The notes: generated by a model not told the origin, from the sequence alone. A stretch of DNA of 64,000 nucleotides from Lutjanus erythropterus (GCA_020091685.1 CM034603.1:25512298-25576297); one strand, 5' to 3'. Counted from the first letter of the stretch, positions 35,626 through 50,034 are shown. Translations and numbers: made by a program.

Positions 35626-36061
35626 ATAACTTATAACTGTTGTTGTATATACAACGTAGTATGTCTTAAACTATTGCAACCATTGTGCATATTGTATTAA
35701 TTTAGTATTCTAGGGTGCCCGAAAGCATCTGGCATTTACATGCATTCAAATGTTGATTAATGTACATTGTCCCATTTCAAATAATTAAATACATTTAAAT
35801 AAAAAAAAAATGGTAACTGCTGTCAGTGAAGCAGTTTGTCATATCAATTTATAAGATGATGATTTGTTTCTGCTGCCCTCAAATGCCCCAAAACATCAGT
35901 TATTGCAGGTTTAAAATTTAATTTCTGGATGATTTGGCCAGCAGCAAACACTCTTTAAGCAGCTACTTATAAAATATACAAGAAAAAAGTTAAATAAAGT
36001 GAGTAAGTGTCCTTTTTTTTATCATGCCAGGAGCAACTGCAATCTGATTTGATGGTGTGTA

Positions 36062-36352
36062 GGACTGCAGTTATTTTCGGTATTGATTAATCTGTGTAAT
36101 CATTTTCTTGATTAATCAATCAGTTGTTTGGTCCATAAAATCTCAGAAAAGTCCAAGATGACATCCTGAAATGTCTTGTTTTGTCCACGACCCAAAGATA
36201 ATGAGTTAACCGTAAAATATTCACATTTGAGAAACTGAAATCAGAGAATTTGGACATTCTTTTCTTAAAAAATGACTCAATAAGATTAATCAATGATCAA
36301 AATAGTTGGTGATTGATTTAATATTTGGTTTATCGATGAATTGTTGCCACTT
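36062..36352. mobile_element. Family A MITE, near full length
   Basis: It runs from CTGCAGTTATTTTCGGTATT through TCCAAGATGACATCCTGAAA, AAATATTCACATTTGAGAAA and AAAAATGACTCAATAAGATT to GATGAATTGTTGCCAC. This is one of the cleanest copies for building a consensus. Confidence 0.78.
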
Positions 36353-37585
36353 TAATGGCGCACATGATGCAGATAGTTTGTCACACTACAGTTGGCCTTG
36401 TTGCTGCGGCTCACTGTGGCTGCCCTTTTTTTGTTCCATTAGTCTCCATTACTCTCGCAGAAAAAAAGTGCGTGAAATAATATCTTTCTTGTTTTGTCTG
36501 TATGCGTTTTTGATGAGCTGTTGCAGTTAGTGCCAACGCCTGTGGCAAATATATTCCTGTCGTGACTGCTTTAAGGTAAAAGCGACCCTGTGCCTCACTT
36601 GTTGAATGCTTTTAGTGCATTAGCAGTAACTTACAGCTCTGATTCTGTGTAAAGAGAGTGAAAAGTTAACAGTCAGGCTGCCAACAATGAGACGAAATCA
36701 AAAACTGTGAATTTCTTGTGTGTGAAAGCAATTTGAATCCAGCATGGGAATGGCAGACCCATCGCTAACATGAAAACTAAAGCATAGAGGGATCATTACA
36801 GAATGTCAATATATTTATTGCCTATTGGTAAAACATTTTAGACCTTAAATAGTATCAGAAATTGAGATTGACTGGATGAAAAGGACTGTAACTTTGAGTA
36901 ATGTCAAAGTTCTAACTTTTTGATATTTTTAATTGGGTAGAACAATACAGAGAAAACATCACACTAAAACCTCTGAACTCTCCGCATATGCTAATTCTTG
37001 TTCTCATTATTTGTTCTCCGTTTCTTCCACATCCTTGTGCCATTATATAACACATCTATAAGATAACACCGCTGCTAGAGAAAACTAGGTCATGCAGGTA
37101 TCAGATTTGTTTTAGATGGTTCAGACCGCCCAGTCTACCGATATGAAAGAAGACAAGCAGATTCAAAGGGAGCAGCCACAAAGGTGGGGCGAGTGCACAG
37201 GAACATACCTGCTGCGAGTGAATGAGAGCTGTTATCTAAGTCTCTAAAGTAAAGAAAGACAGATTTAGGGAGGATTATGTCGTGTAGTCAGTGTCAACAC
37301 TTTTAGTTGGCTGGCTGTTGTGTTTAAATGGCAAAAGGAGTGCAGACACCTTGGCCTTCATATCTGAATATTGCACAAAAGGGAAATGTAAAAGATTAAG
37401 TGGTTTGTGTTTGATATCTGCGGGGACAGTGAGGAGATCAGAGCGAAGAGGCCGTGTTTGTTTAGGTCCTGTAGTGTTGCAGCTTGTGAGAGACATTCAT
37501 GTGCAGTTTTTTGAAAATTCAGTAGACACAAGAAGCATGTATGAGAAAATAGCAAAAACTTCACCTCTCCCAGGGATAAGGGTTT
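36353..37585. other. Gene-free sequence
   Basis: No exon or clear repeat. The 129-residue plus-strand frame beginning at 37291 shows no domain and continues into a repeat. Confidence 0.35.
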
Positions 37586-38640
37586 ATTTCAACCAAACAA
37601 CCAGAGTTTGTGATTATTTTAGCCAAGTTTTATTTTGTTTCTGTCAAGCTTGTATAGAGATAGTGATGGTAGCTAGCTAATGTTGGTTACCTAAGACTCT
37701 GGGGTGATTATTAACATGCTCCAAAACCCTATATACAAAACAAACAGTAAATACTCTTAAGAATATGTACTAAGAAAACTGTGAAACATGAAGTAACTAC
37801 CTAACAAAATCAAAATACTCTAGACTCCATCGGCCTTCTGCCTTCTCTTCAGTGTAATGGGACTAAATGGCACTCGGCTTGTGGTGCTGAAAGGACCAAA
37901 ATAAAAAAATAAGAATAAAAAAATACATCTGAAAAATTTAAAAGCAGCGTATCTACAAAAATCATGACCCAGTTACTCAAGGTAATTCACAGACTTTGAT
38001 GTGAGCAGTTTCAGGTAGGAACTACTGTCTTTCTATTAGACAGCAAGTAGTTCTAGTAGAGTCTACTGCACACAAGGTCTGTGGATTATCTTGAGTCACC
38101 AGGTCATGATTTTTGTAAAAAGACACTGGCCAGCGTCTGGCCACTGTGCCATCTACTTCTATTAGATTGGAGAGAAAGCAGACATCTCTGCAGCAGATAT
38201 CTTCTAAACTCCAAAAACAGCAGAGATGGATAAATATCAACAGAAGCCAGTGGAAAAATATGTGTTTTCTTTTTTATGTTGGGGTGAACTGTCTCTGGAT
38301 GAAGGATGAAATAATCACCAAGTTTGTAGGCGAAGGTAACATCACTATAGTGTTGACCTAAAGTAAACAGACCTTTACTTTATTTTGACCAAACCATAGT
38401 TGGTGAGTTTTGTAGCAGTGGAAAGATGAGCCAAGATGTTTTTAGGGAGTTTCTGATGAGTTTGAATGGAGATGACGATTACAGAATTACCGTAAGATGG
38501 TTCTATAGGGTTACTGAGTGACTAGCTAACGTTGCTAACAGCGATCTAAGACACTGAGATGATTATCAAAATGCTCAAAAGCACTATATACAAAACAAAC
38601 AGTAAATATTAAAAAATATATACAAAGTGAAAGCAAAGTT
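37586..38640. mobile_element. Foldback repeat flanked by directly repeated ends
   Basis: The core (about 37825-38330) folds on itself: CAAAAATCATGACCCAGTTA at 37958 pairs with the inverse of ACCAGGTCATGATTTTTG near 38099, and the AGTGTAATGGGACTAAATGG and CCATCTACTTCTATTAGA blocks also oppose each other. On both sides lie similar sequences in direct orientation, about 37586-37775 and 38382-38625, sharing ATATACAAAACAAACAGTAA at an offset of 855 bp. A related fragment is at 61305-61445. Confidence 0.7.
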
Positions 38641-41600
38641 ACTATAGCATTGACAGGAAGTTAATGGTTATACGCACCATTTGTAGGGATGAAATGATGA
38701 TCAATTTCATTATAAATTGCTATAAAATTCCAGACGATTAGCTGCAAATTTGAATTATTGTGATAACCATGTTTGAATAGCATGCTTTGAAAAAACTCAA
38801 GGTAATTACTGCCCAACATCAGCTAAATTTAGCAACATTCTTCCAGATGCAGCATGGGTTTGTGTAAGTGAAAACACAGACAACATTTTAACACATTAAA
38901 AAAAAACAGTACTGATAAATATTAGAATTTTGGTTATTATAATTGCTATATGAAATTTTCACACTGTTTCCTCTCTAGGCGCTACATTGTGCAAGTAGAG
39001 AACAGGCTCCTGCAAAATATTCTCTGCTCTGTTATTCCTGTTAGTCTCGAGCTGCTCTGGTTAACACATGCTGTAACAAGGGAGATTTCTTGTGATTGTG
39101 AAATATTCCTCGGTTGAACATACCAGCATGCTTGTGTTTCTCCCCAAAAGGTTGTAAAGGTTAACAATACGTCTCAGCACAACATTTGTCTCAAGCAGTG
39201 CCATACATTGTGCTGATGGAAGACCCTCCCTCGTGCCACACTGGTATTTCCAGTCCTGGGGTTGACTGAATGGAGAAGCTCATTGTGCTCTAACTCCTCT
39301 CTGGCCCCGGGCCATACACATCCAGTCTGTCATCCATTGATATGCTTGGCTTGCCATTTTATAATTCATATTGAATGCTGCGGGTCCATGGCAGGGCGAT
39401 CATGAATTATCAGCTAAACCATGGGAGATTCACAGATGACTGGTCAATCTGTGTGGTGAGAACAAGCACAGTGGAAGGAAAAAAAAAAACCTGATATATC
39501 AGTCTTGCATGGAAATTCTGCCCAACTGGAAGTATCTCGAGAAATAAGGCAGGGGTTCATCATCTGGATTGAATGGACTTTTTTGCAGATATGGAGCCAC
39601 ATGGAGACAGATAAATCATCACATTTGTTGTTTTCTTTCCTTTATTTCTAATACAGTTTTGTCAGCAGTTTGCCACAATCCCTGCAGTATGCAGCTTTTC
39701 AGTCTTTGTACAGAGTGCCAGATATATTTCTGTATAGTATTGCGTAACAATATGCTGTTTTAATAATAACCATGGACCTGGAAAGTTTTGAATCATAAGA
39801 GAACATGAAATTGAAATGAGCCAGAGTCACATGAATCTCCAGGATCAGTATTTCACTCAGAGGAAATGAAATACAATATCACCCTTGATAGGGTCATCCT
39901 AGATTTATTGCAACAGCGATTTCCTGAGTGCGTTTTTGGTAAAGCAAAAAGCAGCAAGAAATGTCTCCATCCAATATGCGAATGTGAGAGCAAACCCTTT
40001 TTCCCCCCTTTAGGAGAGAAGCTCGTGCTTTATTGTGTGTTTAGATGTGATTGTAAAACTTGCTGTTATACAGCCAGGCTGATGAACAAACACTTAATTT
40101 AATGGGCTAGGAGCTACAGTTTTTGTGACAGTTTGATTTCATTTGTTAAGCATGCTTTAAATCTCACTTGCTCGTAGCATCCTAGAGCCGTTCAATTCAC
40201 ACCCCTTATGGTAACAAGTTGTACAAACATTGGACCAGATGCCTACCTCACTCTTTCCTTTCTTAAATGCTGTCCGCACTTGTTTTTTTTCCTCCAGGCA
40301 GCCTAATTCAAATAATAGGTGAGTCCGGCTTACGACCACAAAGTAGTTTGCCTCAGAATCTAAACTTTTGGATTTGCTCGGTGTGAGTCGCTGCATCACA
40401 GGAGGGTTCAGCTGTCATAACAAAGTAATGCATTTAATCTTGAGAGGAAGCAGACGGGGTTCAAATAAAACCAAGTCTACGCTATAGAAAGCTGTAGAGT
40501 TTTTCCTTTCTTTGTGCATGGGGAAGTGTTTGCCAACAATATAAATCAGTTTTTGGAATGGAAACAAAAGTATTCACAGAGGCAACAAGAACCTGTCGGA
40601 TTTTAGTGCGGTTCAATGCTCACCCAATACTTTTAAATAGCTTGGAGGCATGTCAGAACTAATTTCATTTGAACAAAAAAAAAAAGCACAAGAGCCAAAC
40701 AAACATGCAAAAACAAAAGCAAAGCATGTAACATTTAGCACCAAAGGGACATTGTGCTAAGGCAATCAAAGCAGATTGTTGCTCTGACTAAATACCCACG
40801 ACAGTGAATTTTCTTTTTTAGCACAGCCACGCTCCAGCTGTTTTGTAGTCGCATACATTTTAAGCATTAATTTGTTAAAGAGAGCTTAATTTGGAGACAC
40901 ATCATGTGTGTAGAGGGACACGAAGGCCATTTGAACAAAAAGCCCCTTGCTGTTTGGAAAAGAAAAGGAGAGCCGGGCGACAATTATATTTACTCAGTGT
41001 GAAAATTGTTAAAAAATGATGCATTTGTCTCTACCTGTCCTCCTCGATCCGTATCAGAAATGTCACAACAGCTCAGGTTTCAGTTTTTTGTCACTGCTGG
41101 TTATGATTTGCAGAGCAAATGGCGGTGTTAAAACTAATACCGACAGTGGGGAAAGGATGACAATCAATAAAAGAAATTATGATGGATTCTGTAAATGTGC
41201 TTTTGTGTGCTTACTGTGCCTCGGGTGTGTGTTTTAGTGTGCGCACAGATTTTCTGATGTGTCTGTTCGTAAGACAAAGAAGCAGAAAAATATAGAGAGG
41301 TGCTGATGTGTAAATGTAACATGAAATTGGTTCCACTGTGGTCCACCTACCAATGATTTCTTGTTCGTTTCACTCACTTTTGCATAGCTTCAGGTCATAT
41401 ATGACTCAAATCAGTGTAATAACGTGTGTTGGATCTCTCTCTCTGTGCCTGCCGGCGAGCTCTCACTACAGGCCATGAATGCAGCTCTGTTGCATTCACT
41501 GTATTAGTAATCTCCTCAGGCTGAGAGGCTGTGCCATAGAGCATGACCACACATTTTTTTGTCCAGGAATTAAATGTCACCTCAGGGTGGGTCACCTGCA

Positions 41601-44600
41601 AACAAAAGGCCACCAGCCGATTTGCAGGTATAAACAGTCAAAGATAAGGAAGCCCTCTCCTGCCGCGCAGGAAATTGAATAAGTACGCAGCACGAAAAAA
41701 GTCAGAGAAACAGGGAAGCACAAAGGACGTTTTTGTTTGCCTTACGCTATCGGTATTGACCCCCTCTTGTAGCGAATATCCCCATTGACTGTGCAAGGCA
41801 CAATGGCCTCATCGAAGATGAGGGGCAGGAAACTGTCTGTCATCAAGATCGCCCCATCTGTGCATCTCTTATCAGCGCTCCTGTTTTCTGCTCGCATTGA
41901 CCGGAATGCTGGTGGAAGGGAATGGGGCAAGGTCATCGCGCTCAAGCCAATCAAAGTGGTCAGTGTTCCAGAGATAGCAGGGGGTTATTGCCAAGGAATG
42001 TGCCTGGCTGTTTTATTTTCACTGACTTTCCTGGTAAATCTCTGAGAGACTCCAAACAGAGCTGTACAAAGGCCCACAAAAGCTTCCCCTGTCGCGCCGT
42101 ATGTACAATGTGTAGTATGCATACCCAGTGTGCTAGCAATATCGCTGTATGCACTGGAGTCTCTCGATGGGCTGTCACTGCCTGATCACATGCTCAGTAG
42201 GCTTATTTTTTGTATTGGTTACTGCAGCAGAAGAAGGTAAACAGTGATGAAGTTCATACCAACTGTGCATGAAGAATTAGTAAAAATCTGTACAGCAAAG
42301 AGAAAAAAAACAGCAACATTTGTTAACCAACCTGCCACATTTCTTAATTCTTTCGCTTCTGTTGAGTTTGACAAATTGTGATTGGAACCATGCAAAAAAA
42401 TGTCAATGCATGATGATTACAATAGAAACAAACTTCTTAAACTTTTTCGCATGCCAACCCCCTCCAAAACCAAGTATATCCATTTTGAACATTCATATAA
42501 ACAAATTGTCTAGATAATTGGATTTTGAAAACCACATTTAAGGATTCCCTCAAAATAAAAGCTTTCAGTCTTACAGTTCTATGATCACAGATTTCTCAGA
42601 TTGTCGCCCAACAAAACATTTCCATCCGCTCTGTTCAGAAAGTCTTGAGGTTACAGCTCACAGCCATCGTTATAAATAAACAACAAATGTCATTGTTCAA
42701 TAATCTGTTCCAACTTAAATGTGTCTGTTGTAACCCTTTTTCAATAAAAACTTATAAAACAAAATCCTGAAACCCACAGCCAGGGTGGTCTATTATAAAA
42801 CATTGTAACGGCTTGCACAACCAATAGTAATCAGCTGCAAGTAAACATGCTAGGAGATTAGCTTCCAAGCAGTAGTCCAAGCACAGCACATGACCCTCAC
42901 ATTGCAGAAAGTAGGGATTTGCATGATTAGTTGAACTAATTATTATTATTTTATTAACGTACACTGCTGGTTAACTGTTAAACCTGGGAGGTGGAAGATG
43001 TTTCAAAGAAGATATCTTGTAAAAGCAGCACTGTTTGGCAGTATTTTGATCTAGAAAATTAAAAACCAGCTTATAACCACTTGACTGAAGCAATGTGTAA
43101 CCACGTTCAGCAACGGCATGCAGACGTTAACCTGCAAGGAGAGCAGGTTACAAGTCACAGCACTGTTAGCATTAGCCACACTCAGCAAACCAATATGACA
43201 GTAATAGCTTTATGGCTGTTTTGTTGTTTTAAAACCAGTCAATTAGTCTGAATTAAAATTTCTGTTTAATTGAGATGGAAATTATTCATTAGGAACATTG
43301 CTAGCAGATAGAAGCAGTGTGTCCATGACATCTATTTTTCTGAAACTGGTTGTAATGGTTCAGACCAACAAATCTTTGACCACAGCTCCAGTCCTGGTGG
43401 AGCATGTGCAATCTGGAAAACATTGTTAGCAGCAGCTGAGGATGTGTCCTGAAGACATTCCAGATAAAAATCATCCATTAATCTGAGCCAGCACAGCCTC
43501 TGCCTTAATTGCATTAAAAATTGCATTTTAATGTACAATGAAATGTGCACTTGATTAAAAACGTATGTTAAAATAAAAGAAACAAAACAAAACATACATG
43601 AAAGGATTTTTTTTCCTTGTGTGGACCAACTAAAGCCGCAAAAAATTCTTGTGTTGGGATGAAACACAGAAACAATTTCATGCCAAAACGAATACCAAAA
43701 TTGCTTTGCACCACCTCATCTGCATAAGCACAACCTCAACTGCAACACTCCATCCACTTTTGGCACAAGTGGGTTTGTTTAAAGGCACAAAAGGACCAAA
43801 ATGGACTTGTGCCCAATGAAAGTGATAGCGCAGCTGCGTTAAAGGCCACTGCGGGTGCTACAGGACATCTGCATGAAGATAAAACCTGTGTCTCTTATCA
43901 GAATTGTCTGTTCATTATCGTCTTAAGGCCCTGATCTCTGTTCCTTGTCATCCTTGCACTCTTTGGCTCATTATTCATGTAATCCGTGTTCTAGTTGCAG
44001 CTCCTCCTGACACCCTGTCTGCGTGACGTACCGAGTAAGCCTCCTGGGCTCGGCTCGGTACGGGTGGGGCCGGGTGGAAGAGGTGGGGGGTTGATTGGGA
44101 GGAGGGTGAAATGGGGAGACTCTGCTCCAGCAAACAAGAACAAGAGACGCAAGCATGTGATGGAGACGAACCCCTTCCTCTTTCACCACTTCATCCTCCC
44201 ATTTCTCCATCCTTCACCCCGGGGGAGGCACCTGACTTATTCTGAGACGTCTTCTTGAGCGGAAAATCCAGCTGAGGTTTAAGTGCAGGGGTAAAATATG
44301 GGCTTTGAGGGGAGTTAAGCATCACTCAGGGTAGATCAAACCTGTGAAACTATACCCTTGCTGCACTCGGGAGCGCTTCTTTAACTCACCTCTTTCTGCA
44401 TGTTTCATCAACTCTCCTGCAAAAAGAGATGCAACAATATGTTAGATATTGAACTAGCAATGAACTAATTCTGTCAAAATGGCACTCTCCGGGGAGCATA
44501 TAGGTTTTTTCATCTTCTAAGTCGAACATTTTTTTTTCTTTCAAATGTTTAGCCTCTGTGACAGTTATTTGTATCTTTATGAATGGGTTGTTTTTCTCCA

Positions 44601-46014
44601 TAGACTATACAAGGTGTCGAATTATACTCTGCTTTAATCCGACTGATGTGTCCACTGAACAAAAGGAGATATTACATCTGGTAACATCTCTGCAACTGAA
44701 TTACTCTTGTCACTTGTCAGTGTGATTTATATTAAGCACTGACCCTCTTTGCATTTAGAGGATTATATGTATTAGTAATGTAATGATGCTCCTCTCTTTC
44801 CTTGCCGGTTTTCTTTGATGTGCGCCCACAGGGTCAGGGATCATCCAACCAATCGACGGAGGAGAAAACCTTGATTCCTGCGGCCAAATTAAGACACAGT
44901 CATTATAGCCTCCACTTGCTGGCTTTTTTCTTTAGTATTCGCTCCCCTGGGAGAAATTCTTCATCTGCAGTCTTGTGCAGCTGAGCCGGCTGTTCTGTTG
45001 AACCAAAATAATCCACCGTGTCGACTGTGCATCGGTTGTGGCAAAACTTACACATTTTTTGTGTTGTGTAATTCCAGCCTGTGATTTCTGCAACATCAAA
45101 ATAGAACGGTCTGTGCATGTCAAATATTTTGTGTACCGTGTGGTTGTTAGATAATTTTTAAAGGGATTTATATGCTTACAGGAAAATTCTGGTATTTTTC
45201 TTAACACAGTTCTTATTCTTCTTAAAATAAATGTGTAATTTACATAAACAATTTCAAACTTGACTTAGATGTGTCAGCTAAAGCACAGATATTATCCCAG
45301 TGGATTAGGTAGTGTAGCTGACCAGCCATTTAACCGATCTAACTGTTTGCCCACCTACTACTCTCTACAAATAGACATCTGCACATTATTGTAGGATCTG
45401 TAGGCAAAGGCCAAGATTTTGGTATCAGAAGCATTGTGGTTTTTCGTAAATCCTCCGTGTCAGGCGTGAAAGAGGTGGAACGCATTGGCCAAAACATTGT
45501 CTGGACCTAAAACACCCAGAAAAAGTTTTGATGGCTGTGTACTGCATGGAGAAATGTTTGACTCATGTAATAAAAGAAACAAATTGCCCCCAGAGGCTAA
45601 ATTGTCATCAGACGATGGCTGATGGGGTCTGAGATTGGTCAACAAGCGAATTACCAATTAATCTGCATTTGTTACTTATCGTATTACATGACTCTACTTT
45701 AACAGAGGGAAACAGATGTTGCTAAATGTTCTGAAGGCTTGAATTGCTTTGTAGGGGTGATTATTGCTGTTGCTTACTGTACGGGGAGCAAACCGTCTGG
45801 TCCAGCCAGTCTGTCTTTTCAGTTGATTTTGGGGAGATGAAACCGTCTCCTGCACGGCACTGTAAATAAACTAGTGTGTGTATATGAACAGGTAGCTGTT
45901 TATTTAGTTGGCAAGTTGCCTCAGAACTAGATCTCTTTGTAGTTAGAAACAGTAGCTAATCTAGTGAAATACTCACCGTTTACTTTTAGTCTTTTACTTT
46001 TACTTTTAGACTTA
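38641..46014. other. Long gene-free stretch of mainly unique sequence
   Basis: I see no exon and few repeats. Islands at about 39220-39480 and 41730-42010 are balanced in composition and look like possible conserved non-coding elements. A GC-rich patch lies at 43985-44130, with tandem CTCGG in CTCGGCTCGGTACGGG. Open frames in the region are short and overlap on both strands. Confidence 0.35.
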
Positions 46015-46180
46015 GAGACAAGCATTTCAAAAGGATAGTTTAAGTTTTTGAGAGAGAAAGTTAGATGTACAACAAATATGTAGCTGGAGCCGGTTAGCTT
46101 AGCACAGAGACATTAAATTCGTCTTAAAATTGCGTGGTTTAACACAGGGGTTATGTGCCAGACTATTTCCTTACCAGGTG
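46015..46180. repeat. Degraded teleost repeat
   Basis: AAAAGGATAGTTTAAG, AGAGAGAAAGTTAGATG and GCTGGAGCCGGTTAGCTTAG in this order match a frequent teleost repeat that starts with an aggatagttc-type end. Confidence 0.6.
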
Positions 46181-48730
46181 TACACACTTTGTAGTGTGTG
46201 CACTAGTTGCCTAGCAACCTCACTGTGACAAGAAGACTCCAGGAAAAAGTTCGACACAGAACTATGACTACTGCGTCCAAAAGTACATACTATGCAAGAC
46301 ATGCCCAAAATCTGCACCACTGATCAACTCACTTTTTTTGTTGATGAAGACTAGTATCTATCTTTTCGGTCTGTTCAGGGCATATTACGTCACTTCCTTG
46401 GAGCCTCCTTGCTGGTTGGAGATGCATAACCATGGTAACCTGTGCCAATGATAAACTAATTTAAAATATATATCACTCCAAAAGTGAAACTTAAGCCTAC
46501 TTATGTTTAAAGTGAAGCGTTATTGACATAATGTCAGTGCAGCCTTGGTCATCACTACCGCTTTGCATTGTGGTATTTATACTGGAATAGCATCCAGTGC
46601 TTGAATACTGTCATATTTCCCTGAAACAGTAACATGTACAACTTGCATAGCCTATCACTGGTTTCATACATGAGGTTTTGTACATAGTCAAAAATGTCAC
46701 TTAATGTTTTAGCGTACTAAAACTACTACAGTCAATATGTTGTTGTTACACTTCAGTTTTTTGTATGGATTAAATAGATTTAAATATAGTCTTAACTGTT
46801 TTAATAGGTAAATTTAAATTGCAGGGGTTTTTTTATCGCTGGGCAGAGCCAGGCTAGCTGTTTCCTCCTGTTTTCAGTCTTTGCGCTAATTAAGCAAATA
46901 AGCTTGCTTCCTAAAAAGTTGAGCATTGGTAGGTTCGTGCAGCTAGCTAGCCCCGATATAACCTAAGATGTTCTGAGTGTGCAGTTAATAATCCAATAGT
47001 CAGAGTGGCCACGATTATGCATAAGACCTGTGTTGAAGAATGTTGGATTCCCCCCTCCTCCCTTTGAATTCTTGCTGCTCAACTAAAAGAGAAAACATTA
47101 CACGCCTGCATCTGGTGTGATAGGATCTAGCTGTCTCTAAATGGACCCACCTGAGGAGTTAAGAGGCAGCAGCAGGGTCTGTCACGCTTAGCCTCAGCAA
47201 TATGACAAATCCTTACCCTTAAACCCCTTCAAGGAGACATGCGTCAACATGGAGCATGTGATTCTCTCCTCCCACCCACTGTTTTTTTTTTTTTTTTTTT
47301 TAAGTGAAGAAAATGTTCAAGAGATGCATTAGAGAAAAGGCCATGGCCATGAATACAAATGGTGGAATGGTTGGAATTTGAAGTGGCAACACTGAATTCA
47401 TGTATCACCAGAAAGAGAAAAGAGATATGACTCAGAGCGCTTCATCTAACCACAAATGGACTCAGTCCTATATTGCCAGTTTCTATTTTAGAATACTTAT
47501 ATCGGAATCAAGAGTGTCTGATAGCAGTTGTCTGGGAAAGGCGGGTGTAGCCCCGGGGTTTGTGGTCTTGTCTGACACTGTCTTTGGAGACAATTCCCAG
47601 CAAGGTGGACTCGAGCGGGGACTAAAGTGTCATGGGAAATGGTGCCATATGTCCAACTAGATTTTCAGTGTTACACCGCATTTGAACAGTTGAAATGAAA
47701 TATGAGCCGTTGTGGCATAGTGAGGCGTTCTCGGGGTGTCGCCTGTATTTGAAAAGCAGGTGTTATTTTGTGAATCCCAAATCTCCTTTCTCATCTCCCA
47801 CCTCACCCCCCATGCATCTCTCACGTCTGATGGCTGGTCATGTACTGCATTTGCGATCTTGTGTAACACATTTCAGTGGATGCCTCACAAATTTCAGACA
47901 CGTGGAAATGGAAATTTTGAAGGCTGTCTTTGTACAGTGCAAGCTGAATTAGCAGGAGTACTTAGTTTGTCAGTTCAGAGGCATGTGCATGGACAGTGAA
48001 GTGTACTTTTGTTTTATTTAATACATAAAAGGTTTACCGCAGTGGTCTCTTGGATTTTATTTTTGCTAAGCTAATTTTATTCCTTGGCCGACAATCAAAA
48101 CGTTCCACTGAACAGATTAGAAATACTGCAGTAAAGAACAAAGGAGCTGGAGAAAAGAGCCAAAACACTGATGATGCTTTGTTCCCTAATATTAAAATTT
48201 CAAATACGTTTTTTATTTTTTTCAGTCCTACTTTATGAATTTCCATTGTAAATCATTACTCCACCAGAGCAAAACATGCTGTATGACCACTCTGTCACTC
48301 CGGATATTGGATTATGGAGGCATCCCCTGCTGTTGGAGGAAAAGCTTGACTCTGAGATCAGCTCTTTCTTCCAAAGATGTTGGCTACCAGTAATATCGGG
48401 AATAAAACAACGTAAAGAGACAAACTATCTTGAAGCGCTCCTGCTGTGACCACGGTGGGGGTACTCTTATTTGACTAAAGGCTACACCGTCCTTTATGCT
48501 GCAGAGAAAGCGTCCCTGTCAAACCCAAGCGCAGAACAATGGGGGCCAGCCTTGGGGAAACAGGGCCATTTGCATGCAGCTGTTTGCCGTTTCCAGGACC
48601 ACAAAGGCCAATCAAAGGAACCTTAATGGAGGATGACAAGCGTCAACCAACGCCTTTGCTCTCTGTCTGTGCCAGCTCTCGCCACTCTGTCTACCCTCCA
48701 AAAATGGCCCAGATTTTTTTTTTTTTGACT
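46181..48730. other. Gene-free sequence
   Basis: No exon recognised. A 22-base T run lies at about 47281-47302. The rest is unique-looking, with short frames only. Confidence 0.35.
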
Positions 48731-48868
48731 GATCAAACATTCCTCCAGTTCTTTCTCCCACCATCTGAAAACTCCTAACAGGCGTCTGTAAGGGTTAAAG
48801 GTTGGTCACGACTCTGCCCTTAAGAGCTAACACACAGAACAGATGAACCTCGACATGTGTGTTATGGT
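48731..48868 (+). repeat. Direct duplicate of unique sequence, copy 1 of pair III
   Basis: This matches 50035-50174: GATCAAACATTCCTCCAGTT, CTTTCTCCCACCATCTGA, GGTTGGTCACGACT, AAGAGCTAACACACA and ACATGTGTGTT. The offset is 1304 bp. The copies differ at roughly one base in eight to ten, plus a short variable segment. Confidence 0.88.
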
Positions 48869-49009
48869 GGGACCACCGTGTTTAACTATATCAGGGCTCA
48901 ACCATTAGGATAGCCCACATCCCTGGGGCAAATAATATACCACATTGGGCTAGTAAATCAAACAACTCACTTGCCCTACTGGGAAAGTAGTAAAAAGAAT
49001 TACACTGGT

Positions 49010-49191
49010 GAACTATTATGATGATTGAGTGATTGTCAAAGTAACTTTTCATGCAGAATTGACAAAAAAAATCATATTTAACTAATTATGTTTTGATTTT
49101 GGACTGATAAAACAAGACATTTAAAGGCACTACCTTGGTCTTTGAAAAACTGGGATGGCAATTACTATTTTATAGATGCTGCAGCCCTAGA
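49010..49191. mobile_element. Family A MITE, right half, between the pair III duplicates
   Basis: It contains AACAAGACATTTAAAGGCA and AAACTGGGATGGCAATTACT and ends GATGCTGCAGCCCTAG. Confidence 0.55.
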
Positions 49192-49325
49192 TTAAAAATG
49201 AGAATTAACTTAAATCTTTGTTTTTATCTAATAAGCAAACAATAAATAAAACAATTTGTACAGGGAAGTAAAAATTGACTTCAGGCAAGTTCTTTTCTGA
49301 ACCATTAATCTTAAACTTAAAAAAA

Positions 49326-49414
<89 letters not shown>
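49326..49414. repeat. Compound (CT)n-(AT)n microsatellite
   Basis: About 40 bp of CT units pass directly into about 46 bp of AT units. Highly mutable, and the AT part is self-complementary. Confidence 0.97.
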
Positions 49415-49417
<3 letters not shown>

Positions 49418-50034
49418 AATGTTACAGTAAAATCACAACCTGTCATTTTTACACTCAGTTTTTACAGATTAAACAAATGAGATACACTTTTTAATTTTGT
49501 TAACATAAATTAAACCTGCAGGTAACAAGAAGTATCAAAATCAGTGTGAGAAATCTGCTGTGAAACGAACTGTAGATGAAGTAAAGAAGAAGAAATATTA
49601 CTGTGGAAGAAGAAGAAGAAAGCAGTGTTAATGTTTGGCTAGCTAGCTACAGTGTTGCTAGTGCTAACTTTAACTCTGTACTCTCTAACAAGTTGCACAT
49701 CACTCACAGTGTTCAGCAGGTTTTCCCTGTCCTGAAAAATGTGTCTTATCAATCACCAGAAATTCAGCCATTGTCCTTTGTTCTATAGATTATTTCACAT
49801 TTAAGTCACTGGTATGTTTTGCTTAAACTTTTCTGAGGATAATGGTCGCTAAGGCCCCTCTAGCGACGCAAGTAGCTGAGGGCAAATACTTAGAGATGAA
49901 AGAGTTCCCCCTTACAACATCCTAAGGATGATTTTATGTAACTATTTTACTTCTGCTATTTATGAAACTGGGCTCTGGTGCTAATTGGCTAGTGCAAAAA
50001 AAAATGCTCCAGTTTATTTATTTATTTTTTTAAT

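Noticed and set aside
49228..49446. Frame with Tyr-Ile and Arg-Glu repeats
   Set aside because: Translation of the compound CT/AT microsatellite.
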